From assembly GCF_017833255.1 (NCBI RefSeq), contig NZ_JAFIBU010000001.1:310001-374000 (forward strand): a stretch of DNA of 64,000 nucleotides, in the 5' to 3' direction. A program made the translations under genes and the position numbers. The stretch comes from Paenibacillus sp. PvR098 (lineage in GTDB: Bacteria; Bacillota; Bacilli; Paenibacillales; NBRC-103111). Below the pieces are notes generated by a model. The model was given only the letters and a program-made list of their open reading frames with translations. It was not told where the DNA came from and did no database searches. Below, one piece after another: positions 8,884 through 18,557 of the stretch (position 1 is its first letter; each line of letters opens with the position of its first letter).

Positions 8884-9393
8884 ATGAATTCTAAGCCGCA
8901 AAACTTTGCTGAACTGAAGCAAGCTGCAAGTAACCACTTGTCTCTCTCTTTTGAGACAGACGGATTCAGCCCATTGGTCGGGAAAATTTTCGCGCTGCTG
9001 CTTTTTGCTCCTGAGCCCTTGAGCCTGCAGGAAATGGCGGATGAGCTTGGAGTAACGAAGGCCGCTGTCAGTGTCCAGGTACGCGCTTTGGAGAAACATT
9101 GTATGTGCCAGAAAATTCCTACCGGCAATGATCGTAAGGACTACTATCATATCGCCGATGATTTTAGCTTGATCACACTGCGCTCGATGCGGCATAAGGT
9201 GGAGTCGATTACAAAGCAGTTGGATGACACGCTGACGATTTTATCTCAAATAGACGATGTGAAGGAGGAGGAGAAAGCTTCTTTTCATGTAACCCAGCGC
9301 CGTTTTGTAGAGAGTGCGGCGATGTACCGACTAGTGATGTCGCGACTAGAAGGCATAGAGGAAGAATGGAACCAGTTAAGGGAGCAGCTGTGA
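8884..9393 (+). CDS. GbsR/MarR-family transcriptional regulator
   Basis: A 169-residue winged-helix protein. The helix-turn-helix is visible around residues 55-80 (LSLQEMADELGVTKAAVSVQ, an ArsR/MarR-like recognition segment), followed by a wing with NDRKDYYHI and a long C-terminal helical region suited to dimerisation, as in GbsR-type regulators. The ATG has GGAGATT upstream. It precedes the RND pump gene by 87 bases, so it is probably the local repressor of the pump operon, acting on the palindrome at 8831-8856. Ligand unknown; the pump substrate would be the natural inducer. Confidence 0.85.
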   Translation: MNSKPQNFAELKQAASNHLSLSFETDGFSPLVGKIFALLLFAPEPLSLQEMADELGVTKAAVSVQVRALEKHCMCQKIPTGNDRKDYYHIADDFSLITLRSMRHKVESITKQLDDTLTILSQIDDVKEEEKASFHVTQRRFVESAAMYRLVMSRLEGIEEEWNQLREQL

Positions 9394-9480
9394 TATTGAA
9401 CCAAAAAGGTTCTGAAATTGAAGGGGATATATAAAAAACCTCGTCTAAGTAGTCAGCAATCCTAATGGAGGAGTAGAGAG

Positions 9481-12400
9481 ATGAATCAATTATCGAGTTT
9501 TTCTATGAAGAATGTCGCAGCCGTTATCATAATATGTGCGATGTTGTTCGCCGGGGGCGGTTTTGCCGCAACGAGCATTAATCAGGAAACGATGCCGGAT
9601 ATCTCGCTTCCCCTGGTTTTTGTCAGCACGACGTATGTCGCGCCTCCAACAGACGTTATGGAGGACGTGACCAAGCCTCTGGAGAAAGCGATCGTTGGTC
9701 TGGAAGGACTTAAAAAAATCACTTCAACTTCCGCCGACAACTTCTCAACGATTCAAGTCGAGCTGGAAAATGGCATGGATCCTGATGATGCGAAGCGGGA
9801 AATCGAAAGCATGCTTTCCAATGTCAGGCTTCCTCAAGGCGCTTCCGAGCCTAAAGTGGCCAAATTCGGCTTCAGTTCGATTCCGGTCTACTTCTTGGCC
9901 ATGAGCGGTCAGAACGGCGTAAACCAGTCTGATCTTGACCGGATCTATAGCGACATCATTGATCCTACTTTGAGCACACTTGATGGGATCGACCGTTTGG
10001 ACGCCGTAGGGAATCAGGAAGCAACCCTGAATATGAAGCTGAATATGAATGCGCTCATTAACTATGGCTTGACTCCGACACAGGTTTCGCAAAGTATTAG
10101 AGCGGCTCTTACGACAAGTCCTGCAGGTTCCGTCGATATTAACGGCAACACGCAAATGGTACGCGTACGAAGCGATTTGAACTCCATCTACGCTCTCGAA
10201 AATATGAAAGTCAATACCATGGACGGAAATACGGTCCTGCTGAAGGATATTGCCAAGGTCGAAGCGATTTCTGAATCGACATTCTTGTCCAGATTGAACG
10301 GCGAACCTTCGATCAGTTTGACTCTTTATAAAGCTAAAGATGCGAACACCGTTGAATTTGTCAGTAAAGTAGAAACTTTGGTTGCCGGGTGGGAAAAGGA
10401 ATTTCCTAATGTGAAATTCACCCCTATCATGAACCAGGCAAAAGAAGTAAAGAAGTCCATTAACGGAATGCTGGAAAAAGGTATTCTGGGTGCCTTATTC
10501 GCCTCCATCATGATTTTGCTCTTCTTAAAAAATATTCGTATGACCATTATCGTTTTAGTCTCCATTCCCTTATCGATATTAATTACGTTGTTAGTCATGG
10601 TGCCTTTGGACATCACCTTGAACATTATGACCCTAGGCGGATTAACCATTGCGATCGGCCGGGTAGTGGACGATAGTATTGTCGTTATTGAGAATATTTA
10701 CAGCGAGCTGGTTAAGACTCAGGAACGCAACGAATCTGTTATTAAACTGGCTACGTCACAGGTTGCCTCCGCGATCACCTCGTCGACCTTGGCGACGGCC
10801 GGCGTCTTCGTACCGGTTGCCTTTGTCGGAGGCATCGTAGGCGAGGTATTCAGACCATTTGCCATTACGATCGCAGCAGCGCTTCTGTCTTCATTACTTG
10901 TTGCTTTGACCGTTATTCCAATGCTTGCCAAGCTGCTCGTTCTGAACCATAAGAAGCTTAAACACCATGAGGATCCTAACGGCGGAAGGTTCATGACTAG
11001 ATATAAGAAGCTCCTCGTCTGGACCCTTGATAATCCTAAGAAAACCCTTCTAGCTTCCGTTCTTTTGTTTGTTGTGACGATTGGGGGAACGGTTCCATTT
11101 CTGGGATATGAGTTTATGCCAGAAAACAGTACGGCAAAGGATGTTCAATTTTCGATGAAATTGCCGCGTGAAACGTCTTTCGAATCGATGGATCAAAAGG
11201 CTAAAGAAGTGGAGCGGATGCTGCTTGAAGCCAAGGCTCCGAATAATGAACCTGCGTTTACCTTTGTAAATACCATGGTCGGTTTTGACTACGGTGAAGA
11301 TCGGATTGCTTATCATACCTCGATTATGGCAGCGGCATCCGAAGCATCTGATACGAAAGAGCTGCTGGAAGAGATGAAGGTCAAGATCGCCGAGTTGATG
11401 CCGGCGGGCTCAGAGGTAACTGGTAATTTGACCGAAGCAGGCGGTGCTCCTGGAGGCGGCGCGGATTTTATCTACATGCTGAAAGGCGAGGATCTGGATC
11501 AGCTCATGATTGGAGCTGAGAGGGTTAAAGATAAAATGCGTGAATTCCCGGAGCTGACGGAGATCGAGGACAGCTTAAGCGAGAAGAAATTGGAGCTTGA
11601 AGTCAGGGTCGATCAAAACAAAGCGCGCTTGTACGGCTTGTCTTCCGCTCAAATTCTGGATGGTATCCGGAGCTGGCTGGCAGAAGATAGTATCGGCGAT
11701 CTTCGATTCGACAACACCGTATTTAATACGAAGGTGATGCTCGACGACGACTTCAAGGACTCACAAAACAAAATAGCACAGTTCCAGATTCAGACGCCGA
11801 CAGGGGCAACGGTTTATTTGAGCGAGGTGGCTCAGGTCCGTCAAATCGATTCTCCGGCGAGCATTACCCGTGAAAATCAAGAGCAATATGTGAGAATCAC
11901 AGCATCTATTGAAAGTAAAAACAAGGGCGGCGTAAGTAATACAGTCGGTGCGGCGCTGCAATCGGTTGAGCTTCCGAATGGTGTTCGGACTGAAGTTCAA
12001 GGCGTTAGCAACGACATTCAACAAACGATTACGGATATGGTCGTTGCCATGGCCGCTGCGATCGGTATTGTTTATCTGATTATGGTCATTGCCTTTGGTA
12101 ACGCAAGTGCGCCATTCGTTATCTTGTTCTCGCTCCCTCTGGCCGCTATTGGCGGATTCGTGGGACTAGTGATAACGGGAGAAACGATTAATATCACGTC
12201 TTTGATCGGCTTCCTTATGCTGATCGGGGTGGTGGTTACCAATGCGATCGTATTGGTTGACCGCGTACAGCAAAACGTAGTGGCCGGGCATTCCATCCGT
12301 GATTCGTTGATTGAAGGGGGAATAAGCCGTTTCCGCCCGATTATCATGACTGCTGGGGCTACGATTACGGCGATGCTGCCTATGGCCCTCGGAGCTGCCG

Positions 12401-12591
12401 AGGGAGGGCTCATATCGAAAGGGTTATCGGTTGTCGTGATCGGCGGACTAACGACCTCTACTATCCTCACCTTGGTTGTTGTGCCTGTTATGTATGAGCT
12501 GGTCGAAGGAGCGAAGCAGCGGGTAAGCAGATTGTTCAAGCGGAAAAAGGAAAAGGCTGCTGCCGTTAAGGCAGAACCTGTGACCCAATAA
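9481..12591 (+). CDS. RND-family efflux transporter (SwrC/AcrB-like)
   Basis: A 1036-residue proton-driven pump of the AcrB/SwrC superfamily. It shows the usual layout: TM1, a large extracytoplasmic loop, TM2-7 (about 330-540), a second large loop and TM8-12 (about 860-1010). The proton-relay acidic pair is present in TM4 as Asp397-Asp398 (GRVVDDSIVVIENI). A Gly-rich stretch (EAGGAPGGGADF) sits in the second loop. Monoderm RND pumps of this kind include Bacillus SwrC/YerP, which confers surfactin resistance. A good GGAGGAGTAGAG leads the ATG. It is followed after 49 bases by its own lipoprotein adaptor, an arrangement like acrAB without an outer-membrane channel. Substrate unknown, possibly a lipopeptide or other amphiphile. 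Confidence 0.93.
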   Translation: MNQLSSFSMKNVAAVIIICAMLFAGGGFAATSINQETMPDISLPLVFVSTTYVAPPTDVMEDVTKPLEKAIVGLEGLKKITSTSADNFSTIQVELENGMDPDDAKREIESMLSNVRLPQGASEPKVAKFGFSSIPVYFLAMSGQNGVNQSDLDRIYSDIIDPTLSTLDGIDRLDAVGNQEATLNMKLNMNALINYGLTPTQVSQSIRAALTTSPAGSVDINGNTQMVRVRSDLNSIYALENMKVNTMDGNTVLLKDIAKVEAISESTFLSRLNGEPSISLTLYKAKDANTVEFVSKVETLVAGWEKEFPNVKFTPIMNQAKEVKKSINGMLEKGILGALFASIMILLFLKNIRMTIIVLVSIPLSILITLLVMVPLDITLNIMTLGGLTIAIGRVVDDSIVVIENIYSELVKTQERNESVIKLATSQVASAITSSTLATAGVFVPVAFVGGIVGEVFRPFAITIAAALLSSLLVALTVIPMLAKLLVLNHKKLKHHEDPNGGRFMTRYKKLLVWTLDNPKKTLLASVLLFVVTIGGTVPFLGYEFMPENSTAKDVQFSMKLPRETSFESMDQKAKEVERMLLEAKAPNNEPAFTFVNTMVGFDYGEDRIAYHTSIMAAASEASDTKELLEEMKVKIAELMPAGSEVTGNLTEAGGAPGGGADFIYMLKGEDLDQLMIGAERVKDKMREFPELTEIEDSLSEKKLELEVRVDQNKARLYGLSSAQILDGIRSWLAEDSIGDLRFDNTVFNTKVMLDDDFKDSQNKIAQFQIQTPTGATVYLSEVAQVRQIDSPASITRENQEQYVRITASIESKNKGGVSNTVGAALQSVELPNGVRTEVQGVSNDIQQTITDMVVAMAAAIGIVYLIMVIAFGNASAPFVILFSLPLAAIGGFVGLVITGETINITSLIGFLMLIGVVVTNAIVLVDRVQQNVVAGHSIRDSLIEGGISRFRPIIMTAGATITAMLPMALGAAEGGLISKGLSVVVIGGLTTSTILTLVVVPVMYELVEGAKQRVSRLFKRKKEKAAAVKAEPVTQ

Positions 12592-12640
12592 ACCAAGATG
12601 TGACCGGTAGTTATAGATAAGGAAAAAGGAGAATCGGCAA

Positions 12641-13894
12641 ATGAATCGGACTTTCAATAAAACAGTCAAACATAGTACCAAGGTAATGGGGGCTGTCGTG
12701 ATCAGCGCGGCTCTCATTACGGGATGCTCTTCTGATCCGTCGGCCCAGCCCACGGCGAGTGCAGCAGAATCTCAACTGAAGACCGTTAGAGTGGCACCAA
12801 TTGAGAAGAACAAAATCAGTGAGCCTCTGGAACAGGTTGCGGATGTCATTTCCTCCATACAGCTTGATATCGTCACAAAGGCAGGCGGGGATGTCCGGGA
12901 AATTCTGAAAAACCGCGGCGACATGGTGGAAAAAAATGAAGTGATTTTCCGTATGGACCCGACGGATGTGCTCATCCAGAAAGAAAAAGTACAGATTGCT
13001 TTGGCTACCGCTCAACAGCAGATGACGAAATCGAGACAAGATTTGGCGAATTCCAAGCAGGACCTCCAAAACGGAATTACCAAGCTTGAACAGTCGATTA
13101 GAGACATGGAGAAAGACTATAACAAAATGCGCAACGATTACGACATGGGGCTTGTGACTAAATTCCAGCTGGAGCAAATGGAGTCGCAGCTGAACAACCT
13201 TCGCCTCGACCTAGAGAGCTCGAATAATAAGCTGAGGACACTTGAAAGCACGAATTCGTTGGCTCAGCTCGAGCAGGCGGTGCAAACATCGAACGTATCT
13301 ATGCGCGAGATTGAACGCACGCTTGGAAATATGGAAGTGAAGGCTACCGTCAGCGGCGTTCTGACTGAGCTGCCCATCGAGGTAGGCATGTATCTGAATG
13401 GAGGGTTCCGTGCAGCCCAGGTGCAGCAGCTTGACCCGATCAAAATCAAGGCGGAGCTAACGGAGGATGCGGCAAAGCTGGTAAGAGGAAAATCGGAGCT
13501 TACCTTCTATATTCCGGGCACGATGGATCAAACGAAAGCCAAGGTGAGCTATCTGGCCGATGTCATGAGCTCCCAGTCAAAATCGTATACGCTGGAGCTT
13601 GAGGTCCCGAATGCCGACCGTAAGCTCAGACCAGGGATGAAGGCGCAAATTTTGCTTACAGAGGAAAGCGACCAAATGGTAGTAACTATTCCTTCACTCA
13701 GTGTTGTGCGTGAAGGCGGTGAAACCTTCGTGTTTGTGCTCGTGGGTGACCTGGCTGAGAAGCGGAAGGTGGAACTCGGACGAGTGAACGAAACGATTCA
13801 AGAAGTCATCTCGGGTGTCAATGAAGGCGAACAGCTCATTATCTCCGGGCAGAACCAATTGAAGGACAAAGAGAAAGTACAACTGGCCAAGTAA
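12641..13894 (+). CDS. Lipoprotein RND membrane-fusion adaptor
   Basis: A 417-residue HlyD/AcrA-type adaptor with lipobox ITGC near residue 30. The lipoyl halves (KNRGDMVEKNEVIFRMD and VSGVLTELPIEVGMYLNGG) flank a long coiled-coil hairpin (about residues 115-225, rich in Lys, Gln and Glu). A beta-barrel and a membrane-proximal domain follow, with the motif LRPGMKAQILL. The hairpin is longer than that of the adaptor at 16-1101. It would sit on the outer face of the membrane next to the RND pump encoded just upstream. RBS AAGGAG upstream of the ATG. Call firm; what it contacts across the thick wall is unknown, with the next gene an obvious candidate. Confidence 0.9.
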   Translation: MNRTFNKTVKHSTKVMGAVVISAALITGCSSDPSAQPTASAAESQLKTVRVAPIEKNKISEPLEQVADVISSIQLDIVTKAGGDVREILKNRGDMVEKNEVIFRMDPTDVLIQKEKVQIALATAQQQMTKSRQDLANSKQDLQNGITKLEQSIRDMEKDYNKMRNDYDMGLVTKFQLEQMESQLNNLRLDLESSNNKLRTLESTNSLAQLEQAVQTSNVSMREIERTLGNMEVKATVSGVLTELPIEVGMYLNGGFRAAQVQQLDPIKIKAELTEDAAKLVRGKSELTFYIPGTMDQTKAKVSYLADVMSSQSKSYTLELEVPNADRKLRPGMKAQILLTEESDQMVVTIPSLSVVREGGETFVFVLVGDLAEKRKVELGRVNETIQEVISGVNEGEQLIISGQNQLKDKEKVQLAK

Positions 13895-13925
13895 ATTACA
13901 ACAGACCCGACAGGAGGAAACTCAA

Positions 13926-15656
13926 TTGAACCACAAGTTGAAAAAAACCGTAGCATCCGTTGTCATTACCGCCTCAATCATGAGCACCGGCTACTCTGCT
14001 TTAGCTGCTGAGGCTTCGGAGCCTGCAATAAGCGCACAGAAGGTAGCTACATACAAATTGACCGAAGCTTTGGAAGTGGAAGTTAAAAGCGTGTTGAACG
14101 AACGTGTACAGGAAGGAACGCGTTTAGGGGTCGTCATTCGAATGAAGAATAACGGCAATACGGTTACGAGAGTACCGGAATATGAGCTGCGCGTAAAGAC
14201 GAGCGAAGGGATACAATATACCCTTCAGCCTAGCGGAGTCAATGCCAAAGCGATTCAACCTAAAGCCAACACGGAGCTTAGCTACATGACGGTGATCGAT
14301 CGTACCGACAGCGTGAGCTTGACAGAGGTTAACTGGACAGACGTGGACGTGTATGTGTATCCGAAGAAAGAGACGCTGATCGCAGCGGCTCCCATTCAAG
14401 GAGAAGCGTGGAAAGGCATCGATACGCCGATTACGAATCCAACGGCCGTTAAGAAGTGGTCGGAATCCTTCGTTATTCCATCGGTCATCTCACCGATTCA
14501 ATATACACCGGTAGGCATTAACAAGGAATCGACCATAGAAGGTACCTTCTATGTAGTACAGTTTCTTGCCTACAATCCGGCGAATAAAAGAGAATCTGTT
14601 CCAAATTTCGTTGTGGATGGCAAAACGGATGGCAAGATTTACTCGGGTAAACGGGTAGAGCAGGGTATCGTCGCATTGGAGGCTAAGGAACAAAAATATA
14701 TCCATTTTGCCATCCCTGTCGATCAGGATGCCGTGCTCACCAGCATAAATATTCTCACACCCGAGACATTCGCTCAGGGCGGTGGAGCAGGAGCTGCGGG
14801 AGGGCCGGTTACCTACAATGTCGGACGGTTGAACGTTCTGCTGCCGACCCAAGGGAATATTAATAATCACCAGGCTTATACACTCGGCACGCCTATGAAG
14901 TTCGACAGCCTCAGCACCCTCATCCATCCGAATATGGAAGTTTCCGTTGTGGAGCTGCATATGGATGAGAACAAAGTGGAAGGCTTCAATAACGTCACGG
15001 CCAAATTTAAACTTGCAAATAAGAGCAATCGTCCGATTGCCGTGCCGAATTTCCATTCGGATATCATGAGCGCCGATGGATATCAGTATAACGGCAGCAA
15101 GCAGAACATCACTACGCCATCCGTTCTGCCGAATTCTTCGCTTACGGTCAGCTTTACCTATTCGGTGCCAGCATCTGAGACGGGCAGCGGACTTGCGCTT
15201 CGAGTGCTGGATGCCAAGACGGCCGCTCCTCATAAAACAACGATCGCAGCGTATAATGTAGAATTACAAGCTGCTGGAGAGAACAGAGAGTTCAGCGTGT
15301 ATCCGTTCGATGTGAAGGTGAGAAACTGGACGATCGGCGCACAATTCAATTCGATGACGCTCAGCTATAGCTACAAAGCTAAGTTCTTCTTTGATATTCA
15401 GCGACAGCAGCAAGTACAGGTAGATCCGAGCTTCTCCCATTTGCAGTTTGAGTTCTATAATTCTGCAGACAATTTGCTCGGAACGTCAACTGCTTCCTTT
15501 ATTGGTCTGAACCGGCTTGTATCGGGAGAAAACAACATCAGCATCCCTCAGACGTACGACCAGCTTGGGTTCCCGCTTAAAGTTCGTATCTACGAAGTGT
15601 TCAACACGGAGACGGGCGCCGAGGGCAAACGTCTGCTGGGAGAATACAAGCAATAA
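13926..15656 (+). CDS. Secreted protein with repeated beta-sandwich-like modules, RND-operon member
   Basis: A 576-residue protein starting at a TTG with AGGAGGAAA upstream (the first ATG is far inside). The signal peptide ends near YSALAAEAS. The first module (about 60-140) has the pattern VVIRMKNNGNT ... PEYELRVKTSEGIQYTL ... ELSYMTVI, matching modules in the 724-residue protein at 6498-8672; similar modules recur near 215-280 and 365-430. A Gly-rich linker (QGGGAGAAGG) lies near 285-295. It ends the regulator-pump-adaptor operon and is followed by a strong terminator. The recurrence of this module beside two unrelated export machines suggests a shared extracellular role, which is inference. 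Confidence 0.8.
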   Translation: MNHKLKKTVASVVITASIMSTGYSALAAEASEPAISAQKVATYKLTEALEVEVKSVLNERVQEGTRLGVVIRMKNNGNTVTRVPEYELRVKTSEGIQYTLQPSGVNAKAIQPKANTELSYMTVIDRTDSVSLTEVNWTDVDVYVYPKKETLIAAAPIQGEAWKGIDTPITNPTAVKKWSESFVIPSVISPIQYTPVGINKESTIEGTFYVVQFLAYNPANKRESVPNFVVDGKTDGKIYSGKRVEQGIVALEAKEQKYIHFAIPVDQDAVLTSINILTPETFAQGGGAGAAGGPVTYNVGRLNVLLPTQGNINNHQAYTLGTPMKFDSLSTLIHPNMEVSVVELHMDENKVEGFNNVTAKFKLANKSNRPIAVPNFHSDIMSADGYQYNGSKQNITTPSVLPNSSLTVSFTYSVPASETGSGLALRVLDAKTAAPHKTTIAAYNVELQAAGENREFSVYPFDVKVRNWTIGAQFNSMTLSYSYKAKFFFDIQRQQQVQVDPSFSHLQFEFYNSADNLLGTSTASFIGLNRLVSGENNISIPQTYDQLGFPLKVRIYEVFNTETGAEGKRLLGEYKQ

Positions 15657-15684
15657 TTCAATCTCTTATTCATTTTATTTAAGT

Positions 15685-15726
15685 AAGGGGCTGTCCCAAA
15701 AGCTATGGCTTTTGGGACAGCCCCTT
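15685..15726. terminator. Strong bidirectional terminator
   Basis: A 19-base perfect stem (15685-15703 with 15708-15726) and a 4-base loop, with A-rich and T-rich flanks (TTTATTCTTT on the plus side). It separates the RND operon from the convergent glycerophosphodiesterase-like gene. Confidence 0.85.
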
Positions 15727-15751
15727 TATTCTTTCTACGCGATTAGGCCGT

Positions 15752-16747
15752 TTAAGACGTCTTAAGAAACTGGATTAGTTTGGAAATCCACTGCTCGACA
15801 ATTCCAGAGTCCGGTCGGGACGAGCTAACGTCTTGAACCTGCATATCTGGTTTTACCGCGAACTTTGTTTCGATGGCTGGCGCTTTCGGTGCAGGTAAGC
15901 CGGCTTGATGATAATCGAGCCGATCTGTGTAGAAGCCGTACACTCCAATTCGGTCGAATTTGACCAGCTCAGCCTGATCGTTCGTCGTATGCACGTACAC
16001 TAAGGCACCCGCTTGGTTTAGTTTGCGAATATAACTTTCATTCGCTCTTTCGAACGGCATTGCTATGGCCGGAACGTTGTTCTTTTTTACAAAATCAACA
16101 ACCCGATTCTCTGGCAAGCCGGACAAATATAACGAGAAAATGTAAGAGGGAAAACGATGCATCTGCTGCACTTGTTTGATCATCTCCGGGGAATACAGCT
16201 CCGGCACGACCCGTTTCAAGATCTCAGGATCCACGGAGCGAGTGATCTCCAAGATTTGCTGGAATTGTTTCTCTATCAGACGTGGATCTGTTTCCTTGGT
16301 GTCGGTGATGAGGTAAGAGTCGGGATACTGTTTGAGCAGCAGCACCAAGTCCTCATAGGATAAAGGTTTGAATTCATTTAATATTTTGGTATTTTGGAAG
16401 GCTTGAAGTGTCATCGGCTGATCTTTTCTATTCTGGGCTGTCGGCTGCTTCAATAGGGTAGATAAATAATCAGACCAATCGTGACGTGCCACCAGCTGGT
16501 CATCCTGCGTCAGAATTAAATCGGCTTCGAATACACGGTGCCCCCTGTTATAGTTGGTTATGAAGGCTTCATACGAATTGGTCACGGACACGGAAGATAT
16601 TTCGCCCAGCCCGTGAGCGATCAGGCGATAATCCGTCCAAGTACCTTGTGCGTGTGTCACTCCGCCAGGAACAAGCAGAAGACAGATCAGGACGATACAG
16701 CCTGCTGTCCAGTCTTTCCATCGGGATAAAGTAAGCAATAACTCCAT
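15752..16747 (-). CDS. Secreted GDPD/PI-PLC-fold phosphodiesterase-like protein
   Basis: An exported TIM-barrel protein of the glycerophosphodiester phosphodiesterase / PI-specific phospholipase C group. A signal peptide is followed by the barrel, with LIAHGLGE, then FEADLILTQDDQLVARHD, which match the active-site strands (the His of the AHRG motif, the Glu-x-Asp pair and the later HD). The classic AHRG is altered to AHGLG, as in the branch annotated as PI-PLC/GDPD-like. The start is set at the ATG at 16747, where GAGAAGGAG lies immediately upstream, although a TTG three codons later has better spacing. An upstream extension to 16858 is open but has no RBS. Role probably in phosphodiester or lipid head-group recycling outside the cell. 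Confidence 0.8.
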   Translation of the reverse strand: MELLLTLSRWKDWTAGCIVLICLLLVPGGVTHAQGTWTDYRLIAHGLGEISSVSVTNSYEAFITNYNRGHRVFEADLILTQDDQLVARHDWSDYLSTLLKQPTAQNRKDQPMTLQAFQNTKILNEFKPLSYEDLVLLLKQYPDSYLITDTKETDPRLIEKQFQQILEITRSVDPEILKRVVPELYSPEMIKQVQQMHRFPSYIFSLYLSGLPENRVVDFVKKNNVPAIAMPFERANESYIRKLNQAGALVYVHTTNDQAELVKFDRIGVYGFYTDRLDYHQAGLPAPKAPAIETKFAVKPDMQVQDVSSSRPDSGIVEQWISKLIQFLKTS

Positions 16748-16880
16748 CTCCTTCTCTCTTTTTCTTTTTATATAACCCGGAGAGAAGAGATTGTAACATG
16801 TATTTACTGCTAGAACGTATAAATGGATATCTGTCCCCAAAATAAAAAACCGCCCCATGGGCGGATAAATGGCGGATAAT

Positions 16881-17390
16881 TTACAGTAAGGAGAATTCTC
16901 TTATGGGGCTCCATGAGCCGTTCGGTTCCTGCCGCAGCAGGGAGAACCGGTCGATGGTGCACTCCAGGCTCAGCGATGTATTTCTTAAGCTGGAGAGCAC
17001 GTCGTGCAGCTCGTCGGTTCCAAGCTGCTGAGCAACCGTTACATGCGGCGTATAACTGTAAGGTTTTTCGTTGTCGGATAATAATTCCGTACAAATCCGG
17101 TTTCTCAGATCCACCATGGGACCTGGATTGGCCAGAGCCATATAAATGACATGGTTAACGGGATAAAAGGTAGAGAATCGGTTGAAATTCAGCTCGAACG
17201 GATCGACCTCTTCTGCTGCACGCTCCAATTGGCTAATGACTCCAACCAGCTGCTCATTGTCCCAAGCTTCTTTATCACGCAGCGTAAGATGGGGTTTAAT
17301 CAACGGGTAATGGGGATCGTACCTTCTGCGGTAAAGGTCCGCGAATTCTCCGATTTCGGTTGGTGGAAAGACAGCGATGCCATAGAACAT
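16881..17390 (-). CDS. YjcG-like 2H phosphoesterase
   Basis: A 169-residue member of the 2H phosphoesterase / 2'-5' RNA ligase-like family. The two H-x-T motifs are KPHLTL (about residues 32-37) and TPHVTV (about 114-119), spaced as expected for the twin-lobed fold. Length and sequence match the Bacillus YjcG group, whose substrate is unknown. The ATG has GGAGGGAT upstream. It stands alone on the minus strand, divergent from the phosphatidylglycerophosphatase-like gene. Confidence 0.82.
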   Translation of the reverse strand: MFYGIAVFPPTEIGEFADLYRRRYDPHYPLIKPHLTLRDKEAWDNEQLVGVISQLERAAEEVDPFELNFNRFSTFYPVNHVIYMALANPGPMVDLRNRICTELLSDNEKPYSYTPHVTVAQQLGTDELHDVLSSLRNTSLSLECTIDRFSLLRQEPNGSWSPIREFSLL

Positions 17391-17545
17391 ATCAATCCCT
17401 CCTTTGGTTTTATTATACCCGCTTCAGGTGAATCTTTCCAAGAAAAAAGCCGAGGGAAGAAAAAGACAACAAAAATCCACATTTTTATACAAGCGTTTAC
17501 ATAATATGATATAATGATATGATTTGAGACAAAGGGGTGGGGCCA

Positions 17546-18103
17546 ATGAAACGTCAGGTTCACAGCAATGAAGTCAAGGCCGCGGTATACCAAAAGCTGG
17601 AGGAACGCGGAGTCACAATTGAGGATATAGCCCTGATCGTGAGAGAAATGCAGCTGCCTTATGATCCCGGCTTAACGCTGCAGAGTTGTACAGAATCAGT
17701 ACATGCAGTATTGCAAAAGCGCGAGCTGCAGCATGCGATCTTGGTCGGCATCGAGCTGGACGTACTGGCGGAGAAAGGGCTACTGAGTGAACCGCTTTTG
17801 TCCATTGTCCGATCCGATGAAGGTTTGTTCGGTTGTGATGAAACGCTTGCACTCGGCTCCGTTTTCGGCTATGGGAGCATTGCCGTCACCACCTTCGGGC
17901 ATCTGGACAAGCATAAGATCGGCATTATTCAGCGGCTGGATACTAAAGCGGGCTTCGGTGTTCATACGTTCCTGGATGATCTTGTGGCGAGTATTGCTGC
18001 ATCCGCATCAAGCCGGATCGCCCATCATAAGCGCGATGCTGATGAGCGGGAAAACGTTGTGCCTTATGTGCCCAAAGCTGATTCGGAAGAGCAGGTTAGT
18101 TAA
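17546..18103 (+). CDS. Phosphatidylglycerophosphatase A family protein (YutG-like)
   Basis: Resembles the Firmicute YutG/PgpA family, with an N-terminal helical segment (KLEERGVTIEDIALIV) and a C-terminal DDLVAS segment in the part that carries the conserved acidic residues. PgpA enzymes dephosphorylate phosphatidylglycerophosphate, but YutG-type members in Bacillus lack clear membrane helices and their activity is less certain. The start is placed at the ATG at 17546, since AAAGGGGTGG lies 5 bases before it; a GTG at 17537 is in frame but sits inside that RBS. AT-rich, TATAAT-containing DNA upstream (17496-17523) probably holds the promoter. Confidence 0.75.
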   Translation: MKRQVHSNEVKAAVYQKLEERGVTIEDIALIVREMQLPYDPGLTLQSCTESVHAVLQKRELQHAILVGIELDVLAEKGLLSEPLLSIVRSDEGLFGCDETLALGSVFGYGSIAVTTFGHLDKHKIGIIQRLDTKAGFGVHTFLDDLVASIAASASSRIAHHKRDADERENVVPYVPKADSEEQVS

Positions 18104-18123
18104 ACAACATCCTTTCAAACGGC

Positions 18124-18180
18124 TCCCCTTATCTGTTATATATTGGATAAGCTTCCTTAGTAAATAAGGGGGCTTTCTTT
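18124..18180 (+). terminator. Possible terminator after yutG-like gene
   Basis: TCCCCTTAT (18124-18132) pairs with ATAAGGGGG (18164-18172), followed by CTTTCTTT. The loop of about 31 bases is long, so this is a moderate call. Confidence 0.45.
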
Positions 18181-18237
18181 GGGTTAAGCTACTATAAGAA
18201 CTTTATCCTCATCTAATATTCAAGCGGAGTGAGAACA

Positions 18238-18402
18238 ATGAACTGGATCTATTGGGGTAAATTGTACGACAGTAAATTTCAAGCCGGCTGCTTAGCGAAG
18301 CGGATGGAAGAAGATTGGTGGATATATGGTTATGAATGCCCATCGGAGGTAGAAGTATTCCGGTCCCAAAAAGGACGTTTTGGCGTAAGGTACACGGTAT
18401 AA
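18238..18402 (+). CDS. Small hypothetical protein (54 residues)
   Basis: A short open frame with a GGAG Shine-Dalgarno 10 bases before the ATG, beginning MNWIYWGKLYDSKF and ending FGVRYTV. It is rich in aromatic residues (5 Trp/6 Tyr-class positions in the first half), has two Cys, and shows no membrane segment or signal peptide. It lies between the yutG-like gene and the tRNA promoter. Codon use looks like neighbouring genes, which supports it being real. Function unknown. Confidence 0.6.
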   Translation: MNWIYWGKLYDSKFQAGCLAKRMEEDWWIYGYECPSEVEVFRSQKGRFGVRYTV

Positions 18403-18410
18403 TTTTATGC

Positions 18411-18440
18411 TTGACTTAGATGTTTTATTTGGTGTATATT
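18411..18440 (+). promoter_or_regulatory. Promoter of the tRNA cluster
   Basis: TTGACT (18411-18416), 18-base spacer, TATATT (18435-18440), about 30 bases before the first tRNA. Confidence 0.6.
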
Positions 18441-18471
18441 TATTTTTGTCGCTTGTAAGGCGAACCATTAA

Positions 18472-18548
<77 letters not shown>

Positions 18549-18557
18549 AATATATTA

